DNA of 64,000 bases from Salinisphaera aquimarina (GCF_042643355.1 NZ_JBHRSS010000010.1:186001-250000); one strand, 5' to 3'; counted from the first letter of the stretch, positions 43,097 to 52,119 are shown. Numbers and translations: made by a program. Notes: generated from the sequence alone by a model not told the origin.

Positions 43097-43744
43097 ATGA
43101 GCGGCGCTATCGACTGGCTGGTTTTCGATCTCGGCGGCGTACTGGTGGATGTCGCTTGTGCCGAAGTGACGCTTTCGGATCTAGCGAGCCGTACCGGAAC
43201 GCCCCGTGACCGTCTTGACGAGGTATTGCGCGAGCGCTTCACCGAGCAGCCGTTCTCGCTGGCCGAGCAGTTCCAGACCGGCCTGCTCGACGAACATGCG
43301 TTCCATGCGGCGCTGAACAACGAACTCGAACGACCCATGTCGTTCGACGCGCTGAAGGGCGCGCTCGAGACCATGCTGGAAGGCGACCAGCCGGACACCG
43401 TGGCATTGCTGTCACGACTCGCATCGGTGCATCGGATCGCTTGTTACAGCAATACCAACGCCACCCACTGGCGTCATCTGCAGGCACATTTTTCGTTCTT
43501 TGCCCATATCGAACGGGCGTTTGCATCGCAGGAGCTGGGCTATGCCAAACCCGATCGGCGCGGCTTCGACGCGGTCGTAGCGCGGCTGGCATCGGCACCG
43601 GCACGCTGTCTGCTGATCGACGATCGGGCCGTCAATATTGACGGCGCGCGGGCCGCGGGCTGGCAGGCGCTGCTGTTCACCGATGCGGCCACGCTGGAGC
43701 GGGATCTGACCCGCCTTGGCGTCGCGGTGCCGGTGGCGCCGTGA
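43097..43744 (+). CDS. HAD-superfamily hydrolase (subfamily IA)
   Basis: A 215-residue protein from the ATG at 43097 with AAGGA upstream. HAD motifs: I WLVFDLGGVLVD (nucleophile Asp; the second Asp position is Gly as in YihX-like phosphatases), II IACYSNTNATHW, III GYAKPDRRGFD, IV CLLIDDRAVNIDGARAAG. This is a small-molecule phosphatase or epoxide-hydrolase-like HAD with unknown substrate. Its stop overlaps the sirtuin GTG start (GTGA). Confidence 0.9.
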   Translation: MSGAIDWLVFDLGGVLVDVACAEVTLSDLASRTGTPRDRLDEVLRERFTEQPFSLAEQFQTGLLDEHAFHAALNNELERPMSFDALKGALETMLEGDQPDTVALLSRLASVHRIACYSNTNATHWRHLQAHFSFFAHIERAFASQELGYAKPDRRGFDAVVARLASAPARCLLIDDRAVNIDGARAAGWQALLFTDAATLERDLTRLGVAVPVAP

Positions 43745-44586
43745 ATAGGCTAGACATGGGCGCCGTGGCGCCCGCGGATCATCTACACGTGTTGAACGAT
43801 TTTCTGGCCGCGCATGATCGTCTGTTCGTGCTCACCGGTGCTGGCATCAGCACTGCCTCCGGTATTCCGGACTATCGCGATCGCGATGGCGGCTGGAAGG
43901 GGGCCACGCCCATTCAGCATCAGGAATTCGTGCGCCAGCTGTCCAAGCGCAAACGCTACTGGGCGCGCAGCCTGGCGGGCTGGCCGGCGGTCGCTCGCGC
44001 CCGGCCGAACGCGGGCCATCAGGCACTGGCCCGCCTGGCAAAGGGCGGGCGTACCGAATTGCTCGTGACCCAGAACGTGGATGGTCTGCATCAGGCCGCC
44101 GGCCAGCGCGCGGTTGTCGACTTGCACGGACGTCTTGACCGCGTGATCTGTCTGCAATGCGACACGCGCCTGGCGCGGCGTGCGGTACAGGACCTGCTGA
44201 TCGAGCACAACAGCGGCTGGCTGCACGATGCCGCCGCCATTCGGCCGGATGGTGATATCGAGCTGGGCGATGTCGACTACGAGGTGTTCAACGTGCCCGA
44301 TTGTCCGGTCTGCGGCGGGATATTGAAACCGGACGTGGTGTTTTTCGGCGGCGCGGTGCCCAAGCCCACGGTTGCGCGCGCTTGGTCTGGCCTCGAGGCG
44401 GCGGATGCGGTGCTGGTGGCCGGGTCATCGCTGATGGTGTGGTCGGGCTTTCGTTTTGTGCGCGAGGCGGCGCGGCGCGGGTTGCCGATCATGGCGATCA
44501 ACCGCGGCCGCACACGCGCCGACGATCTGATCACCCACAAGCTCGATGACGACTGCGGCGCGCTGCTGTCCGCCGCGATCGCCTGA
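43741..44586 (+). CDS. SIR2-family NAD-dependent protein deacylase
   Basis: A 281-residue sirtuin. GTG at 43741 couples it to the HAD gene; ATG at 43756 is an alternative. FVLTGAGISTASGIPDYRD, VTQNVDGLHQAAG, catalytic His in DLHGRLDRVICLQC, and zinc cysteines (CLQC ... CPVCGG) are all present, then GSSLMVWSGFRFV. Close in layout to bacterial class II/SIRT4-like enzymes. Removes acyl groups from lysine using NAD in the cytosol. Confidence 0.93.
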   Translation: MNRLDMGAVAPADHLHVLNDFLAAHDRLFVLTGAGISTASGIPDYRDRDGGWKGATPIQHQEFVRQLSKRKRYWARSLAGWPAVARARPNAGHQALARLAKGGRTELLVTQNVDGLHQAAGQRAVVDLHGRLDRVICLQCDTRLARRAVQDLLIEHNSGWLHDAAAIRPDGDIELGDVDYEVFNVPDCPVCGGILKPDVVFFGGAVPKPTVARAWSGLEAADAVLVAGSSLMVWSGFRFVREAARRGLPIMAINRGRTRADDLITHKLDDDCGALLSAAIA

Positions 44587-44862
44587 TACCGATCGCGCGG
44601 GCGCGGGTTCCGAAAGCTGCCACGCCGCTGCGCGACCCCGTCGGAGCCGATCGTGCTGCACCCCGCGCGGTCCGGCTTATTCTGTCGTACCGTCGATTTC
44701 GCCGAACGGTACGGCGCCCACAACCAGGCGAGCCGCGATAACATAGGTCAGGAAATGGAGCTTTCTTCTAATCATGTCTAGCACCTCTAAGTCGGGTACG
44801 TTCCGCGCATCTTCATCTGTGTACAGCGTGAGTCTGCGCGTGCTTCGTGACGCGTGGATGAC

Positions 44863-45810
44863 ATGAGCACATCGCAGGGCGCATTGCGTCTGGGTATCGA
44901 TCTGGGCGGCACCAAGATCGCGGGCATTATCCTCGACGGCGAGGACGCGGTGCGCGTGGAGCGCCGGGTGGATACGCCACGCGGCGATTATCGGGCCACC
45001 GTGGCCGCAATCGCGGCACTGGTGGATGCACTGGAGCAGGAGGCCGGTGTGCGTGGACTGCCATTGGGTCTCGGCTCGCCCGGCAGCGTCGTTGCCGATA
45101 CCGGTCGTATCCGCAACGCCAACTCTCAGTGTCTGAACGGGCAGCCGTTGCCGGCCGATCTGAAGACGGCGCTGGGGCGCGAGGTGCGCATCGCCAACGA
45201 TGCCAATTGTCTGGCCCTGTCCGAGGCGCATGATGGCGCGGCCGCCGATGCCGGCTGTGTGTTCGGCATCATTCTCGGCACCGGCGTGGGCGGCGGCGTG
45301 GTCGTCGACGGGCAGGTGCTGACCGGGCGCAACCGGTTGGCCGGCGAATGGGGCCATATCAGTCTGCCCTGGCCGACGTCGGCGGAGTTCCGTCAGCCAC
45401 CGCGCTGCTGGTGCGGGCTCGCCAGTTGTCTGGAGGCCTGGCTGTCGGGCCCGGCCATGAGCGCCGATCACGTCCGGCGCGGCGGCCACGAGCTGGCCGC
45501 CCACGACATCGTCGCACGGGCGGAGGACGGCGAGCGGCTGGCCGGAGCTACGCTGCGGGCCTGGCTGCAACGCGTTGCCCGCGCGCTCGCCATGGTCGTC
45601 AACCTGCTGGATCCCGACGCGATCGTGGTCGGCGGCGGGCTGTCGCAGATTCGCTGGCTCTATAGCGAGGTGCCCAAGATATGGGCCGAGCATGTGTTCG
45701 CCAGCGCGATCGACACACCGCTGCGGGCGGCCCTTCACGGCGATGCGTCCGGTGTGCGCGGCGCCGCCCGGCTGTGGCCGATCTCGGCGCCCGAAATCGA
45801 CACCCGTTGA
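44863..45810 (+). CDS. ROK-family sugar kinase
   Basis: A 315-residue kinase from the ATG at 44863 (GTG three codons upstream is possible). ATP site GIDLGGTKIAGI, catalytic IANDANCLALSEA, GTGVGGGVVVDG, the ROK zinc motif (RCWCGLASCLEAWLSGPA) and VNLLDPDAIVVGGGLS all fit glucokinase/fructokinase or N-acetylhexosamine kinases. Specificity unknown. The 276 bases upstream hold only a short inverted repeat (44686-44692/44707-44713) and a doubtful 32-codon minus-strand frame. Confidence 0.92.
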   Translation: MSTSQGALRLGIDLGGTKIAGIILDGEDAVRVERRVDTPRGDYRATVAAIAALVDALEQEAGVRGLPLGLGSPGSVVADTGRIRNANSQCLNGQPLPADLKTALGREVRIANDANCLALSEAHDGAAADAGCVFGIILGTGVGGGVVVDGQVLTGRNRLAGEWGHISLPWPTSAEFRQPPRCWCGLASCLEAWLSGPAMSADHVRRGGHELAAHDIVARAEDGERLAGATLRAWLQRVARALAMVVNLLDPDAIVVGGGLSQIRWLYSEVPKIWAEHVFASAIDTPLRAALHGDASGVRGAARLWPISAPEIDTR

Positions 45811-46082
45811 CCGTCGTCTAGGCGTTCCGGGCCGCTTCTCTGGTCCGGCGCAGCTTTTCCTGTTTTCAGGAAATATTTCCGGCAGGGCCGTGCGATCTTG
45901 CGCCGCAGGCGTATGCTGACTCTATTCCGGCGTGATGCGCCGGTAGACACGCTTCTCCCGGCCGATTGGCATGACGGGCACGGCGCGGTTCGCGGCCACA
46001 CTCGTGGGAACCGCGAACCCCGCTCCCCTCAACGAATTCCTCGTTGTGCTACGGTCAAAGGGAATCAAAGTTAGAGGCATTT

Positions 46083-47309
46083 ATGACAGAAAAAAATCCC
46101 GAAAAGGGTTACGTCGCGCTGCTGGGCTGGTCGCTCGGCGCTATCGAGGCAGCCGATCGTTTCGACCGGCGCTATGTGGTGGTCGCCCCTGATTGGGCAG
46201 AGACCTACTGCACAGAGCACGACATTCCCTACATCCCATGGAACTTCGAGCGTCTTAACGACCGCTCCATGGAGATTGCAGAGAGGCTCAAGGAAGAGGG
46301 CGTGGACGTCGCGATTCCGCTGTTCGAGGAAACAGTGGAGTGGGCTGGCGCGATCAACGCCGTGCTCATGGACAATCCGCGTCTGCATGGTCAGGCCGTG
46401 TTGTTCCGCGACAAGGCGTTGATGAAACGCCGTGCGCAGCTGGGTGGCATCCGCGTGGGCATTTTCGAAGAAGCTCACGAGAAGGACGACGTCGTACGCT
46501 TTCTCAAGCGCGTCAACCAGACGCTGCTCAAGCTCGACGGCGATCCGGACGATCCCATCCATCTGAAGGCTTTCGACAAGGCCGGCTGCCTGGGTCATCG
46601 CATGATCCGTACGCCGGAAGAAGTCGATGCGATTCCGGATACCGAATTTCCGTTGCTGATGGAAAGCCATCTCGACGGCTGGGAGTTCGCGGTCGAAGCC
46701 TGGGTATGGGACGGCAAGATCCAGTTCCTGAATATCTCGGAGTACGTCACGCTGGGCTACTCGGTCTTCGTGCCGGCCACGCCCGAGCTCGAAAGCTGGC
46801 GTGCGCTGATCACCGAGCAGATCGAAAAGCTGATCAAGACCTTCGATATCAAGTTCGGCCAGATCCATCCCGAGTACTTCGTGACCAGCGATGGCACCAT
46901 GTATTTCGGTGAGGTTGCCTATCGCCCGCCGGGCTTCAAAGCCTTCGAGCTGATCGAGCGCGCCTACGGCTTCAATGCCTATCAGGCCAATATCCTGGTA
47001 TTCGATCCGAAGACGACGGCGGAAGAGGTCGAGAACTTTTTCCCGGAAGAAGTCACCGGCGCCAAGGGCTATGCCGGCTGCTTCGGCGTCTATCCGCGTC
47101 GCCGCGTGGTCAGCAAGCTCGAGGTTCCGAAGGAAACGGAAGATCATCCGTACTTCGATTTCCATGAGCTGAGTACGCCGCTGCAGGAAACCGTGACCAA
47201 GCGCAGTGCCTTCGGCACGCACTGGGGTCTGGTGTTCTTCTTCGGCGACAGTCCGCACAAACTGCGGGATCTGCTCAAGCATCAGGAAGATCTGGACTTC
47301 TACGTCTAG
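46083..47309 (+). CDS. ATP-grasp domain protein, putative carboxylate-amine ligase
   Basis: A 408-residue protein from the ATG at 46083. The N-terminal part (1-110) is a pre-ATP-grasp domain, the middle shows ATP-grasp features (PLLMESHLDGWEFAVEAWVW), and metal-binding residues are likely in GTMYFGEVAYRPPGFKAFEL. Such ligases join a carboxylate to an amine through an acyl-phosphate. The substrate is unknown and no biosynthetic partner is encoded alongside. It converges on the papain-like gene, and a shared bidirectional terminator lies between them. The 272 bases upstream contain an AT-rich palindrome (GGAAATATTTCC, 45869-45880) that may be part of its promoter. Confidence 0.82.
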   Translation: MTEKNPEKGYVALLGWSLGAIEAADRFDRRYVVVAPDWAETYCTEHDIPYIPWNFERLNDRSMEIAERLKEEGVDVAIPLFEETVEWAGAINAVLMDNPRLHGQAVLFRDKALMKRRAQLGGIRVGIFEEAHEKDDVVRFLKRVNQTLLKLDGDPDDPIHLKAFDKAGCLGHRMIRTPEEVDAIPDTEFPLLMESHLDGWEFAVEAWVWDGKIQFLNISEYVTLGYSVFVPATPELESWRALITEQIEKLIKTFDIKFGQIHPEYFVTSDGTMYFGEVAYRPPGFKAFELIERAYGFNAYQANILVFDPKTTAEEVENFFPEEVTGAKGYAGCFGVYPRRRVVSKLEVPKETEDHPYFDFHELSTPLQETVTKRSAFGTHWGLVFFFGDSPHKLRDLLKHQEDLDFYV

Positions 47310-47328
47310 ACCATTGACCTGAAGAAAC

Positions 47329-47365
47329 AAAACCCCGCGTCGGCGTTACCGGCGCGGGGTTTTTT
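47329..47365. terminator. bidirectional intrinsic terminator
   Basis: Stem AACCCCGCG (47331-47339) / CGCGGGGTT (47353-47361), with A-run before and T-run (47360-47365) after. It lies between the convergent ATP-grasp gene (ends 47309) and the papain-like gene (ends 47393), and can serve both. Confidence 0.9.
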
Positions 47366-47392
47366 ATGGGCGTTTCGCGGCCTCTGCGGGAG

Positions 47393-49381
47393 TCAGCCGT
47401 CGTCCCATGGTTTGTCCGCGGCCCAGCTCTCGGCGATCAGCTGGCGCACCCGCGCCACCGCATCGTCCGGCACCGTGCTCGAATCGCCGGTTTCGCGTTT
47501 CTTGTAATGAAAGACGTAGACACGGGCAAGGAACTGCTCGAACGGTAGTGACGACTCGCCTTCCAACTCGCCACAGTCGTGGGTCGAGGTGAACATGCCC
47601 TGTCCCCAGTTCTGACCCTTGTCCCGGTTCGGATTGAAGAAATACACCCGCCACTGACCGTGCGGATCACAACCGACCCGCTGGATGGAGACCGCGTGCC
47701 AGCCCACCAGTTCGGCGCTGTGGTTGGTGGTGGCGATGCCGCAGGGCTGGGCATAGACCAGATCGCGACCGCCGTTGTACAGGGGATGGTAGGCCGAATA
47801 GAAGGTGCGGATGAAATCGTCGCAGTGCGTGACCGCGCCGGTGCCGGTATCGATCAGTTCGGCGAAGCCGCGATGCACCCACCAGCCGTGCAGTTCCGGA
47901 TTGACCCAGCGATGACCGTCGCCCTCGCGGCCGATCGTGTGCCGGCTCATCTCCATGTAGATGCGATCCAGATGGGGCGTCAGCAGCAGCGATACCGGGT
48001 CCAGCTCGGTATGCAGCGTCTTGGCCAGGCCGAAGGACAATTCGCTGGAGCGGATCGTGGTGCCTTCGAAATGACTGATGATCTCGTTCTCGCGGGCGGC
48101 AAAGGCGATCAATTCAAGCAGATAGCCGACGTCGTTCTGTGCCCACAGGCTGATGGCCCGGGCGGCCTGGCAGGTCGGGTTATGTCCTTGATCGACGCCG
48201 CGCGGCTGTCCCAGCACCGAGACCGTGCCTGCCAGCAGCAGCACGTTGGCGTCCGGCGGATCCTGCCACTCGCTGGCCTCGCGCAATGTCTCGGCGACTT
48301 CGGGGTGGATCGTCAGCATCATCAGTCGCCGCAGGCCGGGCAGAACCGGGCGGATGAACACGCTGCCCTGATCGAGCATCTTCGACAAGCCGTATATCGA
48401 GCGTGCGGTCTCCCGCCAGATCGCGAAGCGGATGATGTCGGTGATTACGTTCTGGTGAGTGGAAAGACTGACCGCGCCCACCGAATTGAGCGCGAGCGAC
48501 GAGGCCAGCAGATCGGGCGCATGGTCGACGAGGTGGCGCAGCAGGTCGGCGTGCTGAGCAGCCACCAGACCGGTCTGTGACATCGACCAGCCAAAGGTCT
48601 CGGCTTCCAGGCTGAGCTGCTCGTGGGTGAGGCCGGTCAGGGCGGCCGCGTACTCATCGCGATCGACGCTGCGCGCCAGCTGTGTCGGGCCGTCCAGCGC
48701 GCTGAGCCAGTCACGCGCATAATCCACGGAGCGGTCATCGTCTTTGAACTGGCCCAGCGCCTGGCGTGCGGAACGCAGCAGTGACTCCACCCGCTGCACC
48801 ATGATCGGCCGCTGCAGAAGCACACGTTCGACCTCGGAAATCAGCGATTCCAGGATGGCGCTCGCGCCCAGGCGTTCGAGAATGAAATGGAACAGATTCT
48901 CGACTCGTTCCGCGGCTTCGGCGTCGCCTTCGCGGGTTTCCTCCGTAACCACGGGGAAGAGCAGGTCGAGGTTGTTGGCCAGCACCTGCTCGAGGAAAGT
49001 TCGCGCGGTGGCCGGGTCCATGCCCGCGTAGGTGCTTTCGCCCTCGGCGATGGCGAGCATGCGCAGTTCGCTCAGGCATTCGAGGATGGCATTGGGGCCG
49101 CCGCCACGCAGCGTGCCACTGACCAGCGCGGTCTGCAGCTGCGCCGGCTCGGCCCAGTCGCCGCCGGAGAACACCCCGCCGGCGTCGAAGCGTGGTGCGA
49201 AGCGATACAGCTGGCGGATGCCCTCGGCGCTGCGTAGCAGTTTCTTGGCGCGGGCGAACAGATGCTGTTGCTGCATCGCCTTGCCGAATGATCGCGCGGC
49301 TTCAAGGCGTTCGAGAACGGTCTCGAAATCCTCGGCCAGACGCGCGGGGTCATTCAATGTGCCCGGATCAACGGCTGCCAT
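47393..49381 (-). CDS. uncharacterised 662-residue protein with papain-like cysteine peptidase residues
   Basis: No family was recognised by name. ATG at 49381 (a GTG three codons earlier is possible). Residues 1-about 380 look alpha-helical and soluble, with no signal peptide. The C-terminal part has GVDQGHNPTCQAARAISLWA: Gln398 lies exactly six residues before Cys404, as in papain (Gln19/Cys25). Further on are WHAVSIQRVG (His562) and YFFNPNRDKG (Asn583), matching the order and rough spacing of papain His159 and Asn175. A cysteine peptidase, transglutaminase-like or deamidase activity is therefore inferred. It converges with the ATP-grasp gene and has no operon partner. Confidence 0.75.
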   Translation of the reverse strand: MAAVDPGTLNDPARLAEDFETVLERLEAARSFGKAMQQQHLFARAKKLLRSAEGIRQLYRFAPRFDAGGVFSGGDWAEPAQLQTALVSGTLRGGGPNAILECLSELRMLAIAEGESTYAGMDPATARTFLEQVLANNLDLLFPVVTEETREGDAEAAERVENLFHFILERLGASAILESLISEVERVLLQRPIMVQRVESLLRSARQALGQFKDDDRSVDYARDWLSALDGPTQLARSVDRDEYAAALTGLTHEQLSLEAETFGWSMSQTGLVAAQHADLLRHLVDHAPDLLASSLALNSVGAVSLSTHQNVITDIIRFAIWRETARSIYGLSKMLDQGSVFIRPVLPGLRRLMMLTIHPEVAETLREASEWQDPPDANVLLLAGTVSVLGQPRGVDQGHNPTCQAARAISLWAQNDVGYLLELIAFAARENEIISHFEGTTIRSSELSFGLAKTLHTELDPVSLLLTPHLDRIYMEMSRHTIGREGDGHRWVNPELHGWWVHRGFAELIDTGTGAVTHCDDFIRTFYSAYHPLYNGGRDLVYAQPCGIATTNHSAELVGWHAVSIQRVGCDPHGQWRVYFFNPNRDKGQNWGQGMFTSTHDCGELEGESSLPFEQFLARVYVFHYKKRETGDSSTVPDDAVARVRQLIAESWAADKPWDDG

Positions 49382-49702
49382 GTCGACCACCGGCGATGCG
49401 GACGCGGGGAGCTGGCAACGGTGCTGAGCGTGTCTTCATAGGCATATATCGATTCGGTGCGCGAGGGCCAGACAGGCGACTCCTGAAAGACGCCGCGGCG
49501 AAGAAAACGCCCGAATTCCTGATTTATCAGCAATGGACGTTAACACAGGCTCGGCCGAAGCACCGTTCGAGTGCACTGGGCGTATCCGTGCTCGGGTTGG
49601 TTCACTACTATGCCGGCCGTTGACCGCAAAACTTGAGCCGATGAACTGGTACGCGAAGGATCGAGAGGGTCTATCGGTCGACGCCGGACACGTCAACACG
49701 GA
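49382..49702. other. non-coding gap upstream of the papain-like gene
   Basis: Between the start of the papain-like gene and the GC palindrome that follows the porin gene. Open frames here are short and lack ribosome sites or protein-like composition. No repeat, RNA or clear promoter was recognised; the promoter of the minus-strand papain-like gene should lie in it. Confidence 0.6.
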
Positions 49703-49729
49703 AGCGGCCGGCCGTTGCAGCCGGCCGCT
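49703..49729 (-). terminator. GC-rich hairpin after the porin gene
   Basis: Ten-base perfect stem AGCGGCCGGC (49703-49712) / GCCGGCCGCT (49720-49729) with a seven-base loop, 18 bases past the porin stop in its direction of transcription. The T-tract is only two bases, so it is a weak or atypical terminator, or an mRNA 3'-end stabiliser. Confidence 0.5.
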
Positions 49730-49746
49730 CTGGTACGGCGGTGACG

Positions 49747-50652
49747 CTAGAACGCCATCGCCAGGCTGACCATGCCGGTGAGGAAGTCGTCTTCCGGGTT
49801 GCCGGGGATCACGTCCTCGTCGGTGTGGTAATAGGTGGTGTTGAACGCCAGGCTCCACTCGCCGTAGCTCACCGGAATGGCACTCAGGCCGATGGTGGCG
49901 GTCGCGCCGAGCGAGGCATAGCCGAAGCCGCCGTCGCCGCCCTGGAAATCATCGGTCATGAAACCGACGCTGGTCGGGATCGACAGGGTGATGGGCCAGG
50001 TGGGGCTATCCACCAGGGGGAAGGCTGGTTCGACCGAGCCGACGAAGACCGCCCCCTCGTCCTGCCCCGGCTGGCCCTTGACACGGATATGGGTAACGAA
50101 GGCCGGGTTGAGTGCGAATCCGCTGTCGCCCCAGAGGGCGCTGTCGTCGTAGCCGGCGCTCAGATCGACAATGCGCTCGACTTCACCGCCGTAATACCAC
50201 TGCTGATAAGTCACCCCCAGGGTCAGCGCGTTTATGGTGTAGGAAAGGCCACCGTAGATATCGATTTCCTGGATATTGCCGCCCAGCGTGTCGTCGGCGT
50301 TGTTGTTGATATCGCTCCATACACCAAAGGTGACGGCAAAACCGCTGGGCAACTCGGCGCCCAGGTCGACATGCGCGAAATTCGTCGCCTGGGTGCCATA
50401 GAAGTCGTTGCCGCCGCCCCAGACATCACCACCGTAGGACACGAAATGAGAGGCATAGTCGATACCGAAGGAGCCGAACAGCTTGTCGCCCGGCGTGGCC
50501 GCAGGCGCCGATGTCTGCAGATTGGCCGGTGAATCGCTGTTGGGTGCGGCGTCGATCGATGGATCGGTCATCTGCGCCAGCGCCAGACTGCTGGTGCCCC
50601 AGATCAGCGCGCCGGATACCAGTGCCCGCCCCGCGGTCCTGTATTTGATCAT
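49747..50652 (-). CDS. porin-like outer-membrane beta-barrel protein of the amide locus
   Basis: A 301-residue exported protein with signal peptide MIKYRTAGRALVSGALIW (cleavage near LALAQ, about 27), alternating beta-strand composition rich in Tyr/Trp/Gly (GIDYASHFVSYGGDVWGGG, LTLGVTYQQWYYGG) and a C-terminal Phe (VSLAMAF) typical of outer-membrane barrels. In Methylophilus the fmd amide locus includes a porin-like gene (fmdC), so uptake of short amides or urea across the outer membrane is a reasonable inference. It is a separate transcript: a terminator lies between amiE and its upstream region, which has a near-copy of the locus palindrome. Confidence 0.8.
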   Translation of the reverse strand: MIKYRTAGRALVSGALIWGTSSLALAQMTDPSIDAAPNSDSPANLQTSAPAATPGDKLFGSFGIDYASHFVSYGGDVWGGGNDFYGTQATNFAHVDLGAELPSGFAVTFGVWSDINNNADDTLGGNIQEIDIYGGLSYTINALTLGVTYQQWYYGGEVERIVDLSAGYDDSALWGDSGFALNPAFVTHIRVKGQPGQDEGAVFVGSVEPAFPLVDSPTWPITLSIPTSVGFMTDDFQGGDGGFGYASLGATATIGLSAIPVSYGEWSLAFNTTYYHTDEDVIPGNPEDDFLTGMVSLAMAF

Positions 50653-50772
50653 CTTTTTTGCCCCTAAAAGGTTATTGAGTATAAAAATGGGAAACTTTCT
50701 TGGATCGATAAGTTTCCCAAGTTTAAAGAGGCAATTAGCACGCCTTTATCGTCGAATTGGTCGTGTTTCGGA

Positions 50773-50788
50773 TGCGTCGAAAGACGTA
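50773..50788. promoter_or_regulatory. putative amide-regulon operator, copy 3 (one mismatch)
   Basis: TGCGTC-GAAA-GACGTA, differing by one base from the TACGTC-N4-GACGTA palindromes at 53794 and 58879. It lies 121-136 bases upstream of the porin start. Confidence 0.55.
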
Positions 50789-50920
50789 TTTATTCGGGCG
50801 AATAAATCATTGTAGATCAATGATTAAAATCCGGTCTGCAAGTGCGACGCGTGCATCTGGAAATGTCTTGCAGGAGAGCCGTTCGGCCAAAAATCAATGA
50901 CAATCGTCGTCGACAGTAAT

Positions 50921-50956
50921 AAAAAGCCCGCGAGACGCATCGTCCGCGGGCTTTTT
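50921..50956. terminator. bidirectional intrinsic terminator after amiE
   Basis: Stem AAAAAGCCCGCG (50921-50932) / CGCGGGCTTTTT (50945-50956) with flanking A/T runs, 17 bases past the amiE stop. It should end the minus-strand amide operon and isolate the porin gene. Confidence 0.92.
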
Positions 50957-50972
50957 CCAGCAAGCGGCGGGC

Positions 50973-52016
50973 TCAGCCGTCGGTGCCGGTCTTCCTTTCG
51001 GTGGGCAGATCCTTGACCGGGCAATCTGCCACGCCGGAGGTATTGCGGGTCAGCGCTTCGACGTGCTCGCGTGTGCCCTGCGGATCGTTGATCCAGTCGC
51101 GATAGAAGCTGAACGGGCAATCGGCGCGGCCCTCCGAACCGTCGCCCGAATCGTGGGTGCCCGTATAGCCGCGATGCAGCAGCTTGTAGAGATGATTCTG
51201 GGACTGGTCGTTGGCGCGAGCATCGCGTATCGCCGAGACCGACAGCTGGGCGTACTGGATGCCGTTCTCTTCGGTGCCGCATTCGCCGAGCGTACGGCCG
51301 TCGAAGCCGATGATCGCGGAATGGCCGAAGTAGGAGTAGACGCCGTCGAAGCCGGCGGCGTTGGCCACGGCTACGTACGAATTATTCGCCCAGGCCATGC
51401 ACTTGGACATCATCACCTGCTGTTCCTTGGCCGGGTACATATAACCCTGGCAGCGGATGATCAACTCGGCGCCCTTCATTGCGCAGTCGCGCCAGATCTC
51501 GGGATAGTTGCCGTCGTCGCAGATGATCAGGCTGATCTTGAGGCCTTTGGGGCCGTCGCAGACATAGGTGTCCTCGCCCGGATACCAGCCCTCGATCGGG
51601 CACCAGGGAATGCACTTGCGGTATTTCTGAACGATCTCGCCTTTGTTATCGATCAGGATGAGCGTGTTGTAGGGCGCCTTGTCCGGGTGCGATTCATGCC
51701 GTTCGCCGGTGATCGAGAACACGCCCCAGGTATCGGCCTCGCGGCAGGCGGCCGAGAAGATATCGGTCTCGTCGCCGGGGATGGTGGCCGCGGTGGCCAT
51801 CATCTCGTCGCCGTCGTACATGATGCCCATGGTCGAATATTCGGGGAAGATGACCAGGTCCATGCCGGGCAGGCCGGTCTTCATGCCCTTGAGCATCTCG
51901 CCGATGTTGCGGGCGTTGTCGAGGACGTCCTCGCGCGTATGCAGGCGCGGCATCTTGTAGTTGACCACGGCTACGCCGACGGTGTCGGGGCTGCTGGAAA
52001 TATCTCCGTGTCGCAT
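50973..52016 (-). CDS. amiE: aliphatic amidase
   Basis: A 347-residue nitrilase-superfamily enzyme that hydrolyses short aliphatic amides such as acetamide to acid and ammonia. Sequence follows Pseudomonas AmiE closely from MRHGDISSSPDTVGVAVVNY onward. The catalytic triad is at the same numbers: Glu59 (VIFPEYS), Lys134 (KYRKCIPWCP) and Cys166 (SLIICDDGNYP). In Pseudomonas amiE is controlled by AmiC/AmiR; neither is here. Instead it closes a cluster with formamidase and an ABC transporter. Start at ATG 52016; 103 bases separate it from fmdB. Confidence 0.97.
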   Translation of the reverse strand: MRHGDISSSPDTVGVAVVNYKMPRLHTREDVLDNARNIGEMLKGMKTGLPGMDLVIFPEYSTMGIMYDGDEMMATAATIPGDETDIFSAACREADTWGVFSITGERHESHPDKAPYNTLILIDNKGEIVQKYRKCIPWCPIEGWYPGEDTYVCDGPKGLKISLIICDDGNYPEIWRDCAMKGAELIIRCQGYMYPAKEQQVMMSKCMAWANNSYVAVANAAGFDGVYSYFGHSAIIGFDGRTLGECGTEENGIQYAQLSVSAIRDARANDQSQNHLYKLLHRGYTGTHDSGDGSEGRADCPFSFYRDWINDPQGTREHVEALTRNTSGVADCPVKDLPTERKTGTDG

Positions 52017-52119
52017 GCTATCTCCGGGTTTCGGCGCCGCTACGGGCGCCCTGTAGGTAGAAGGGGCGCCGTCGCCGTTCGCGCGGTCGACGACGCCGGG
52101 AGCAACTAGCAGGGATCAG

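Larger units (their letters stand above)
50653..50972 (-). promoter_or_regulatory. porin upstream region with AT-rich stem-loop
   Basis: A notably AT-rich 320-base gap. It holds an inverted repeat GGGAAACTT (50689-50697) / AAGTTTCCC (50710-50718), 37-66 bases before the porin ATG, a TATACT-like -10 candidate close to the gene, the palindrome at 50773-50788, and the amiE terminator at 50921-50956. The stem-loop could be a 5'-leader hairpin or an operator. Confidence 0.5.

Noticed and set aside
44809..44823. Possible third copy of the dispersed repeat (CTTCATCTGTGTA)
   Set aside because: Only about a dozen bases resemble the arm and no inverted partner is present.
45858..45880. Hairpin TCCTG-TTTT-CAGGA after the ROK gene as terminator
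   Set aside because: Stem is only five pairs, AT-rich, with no T-run; it overlaps a separate palindrome and is more likely promoter-region sequence.
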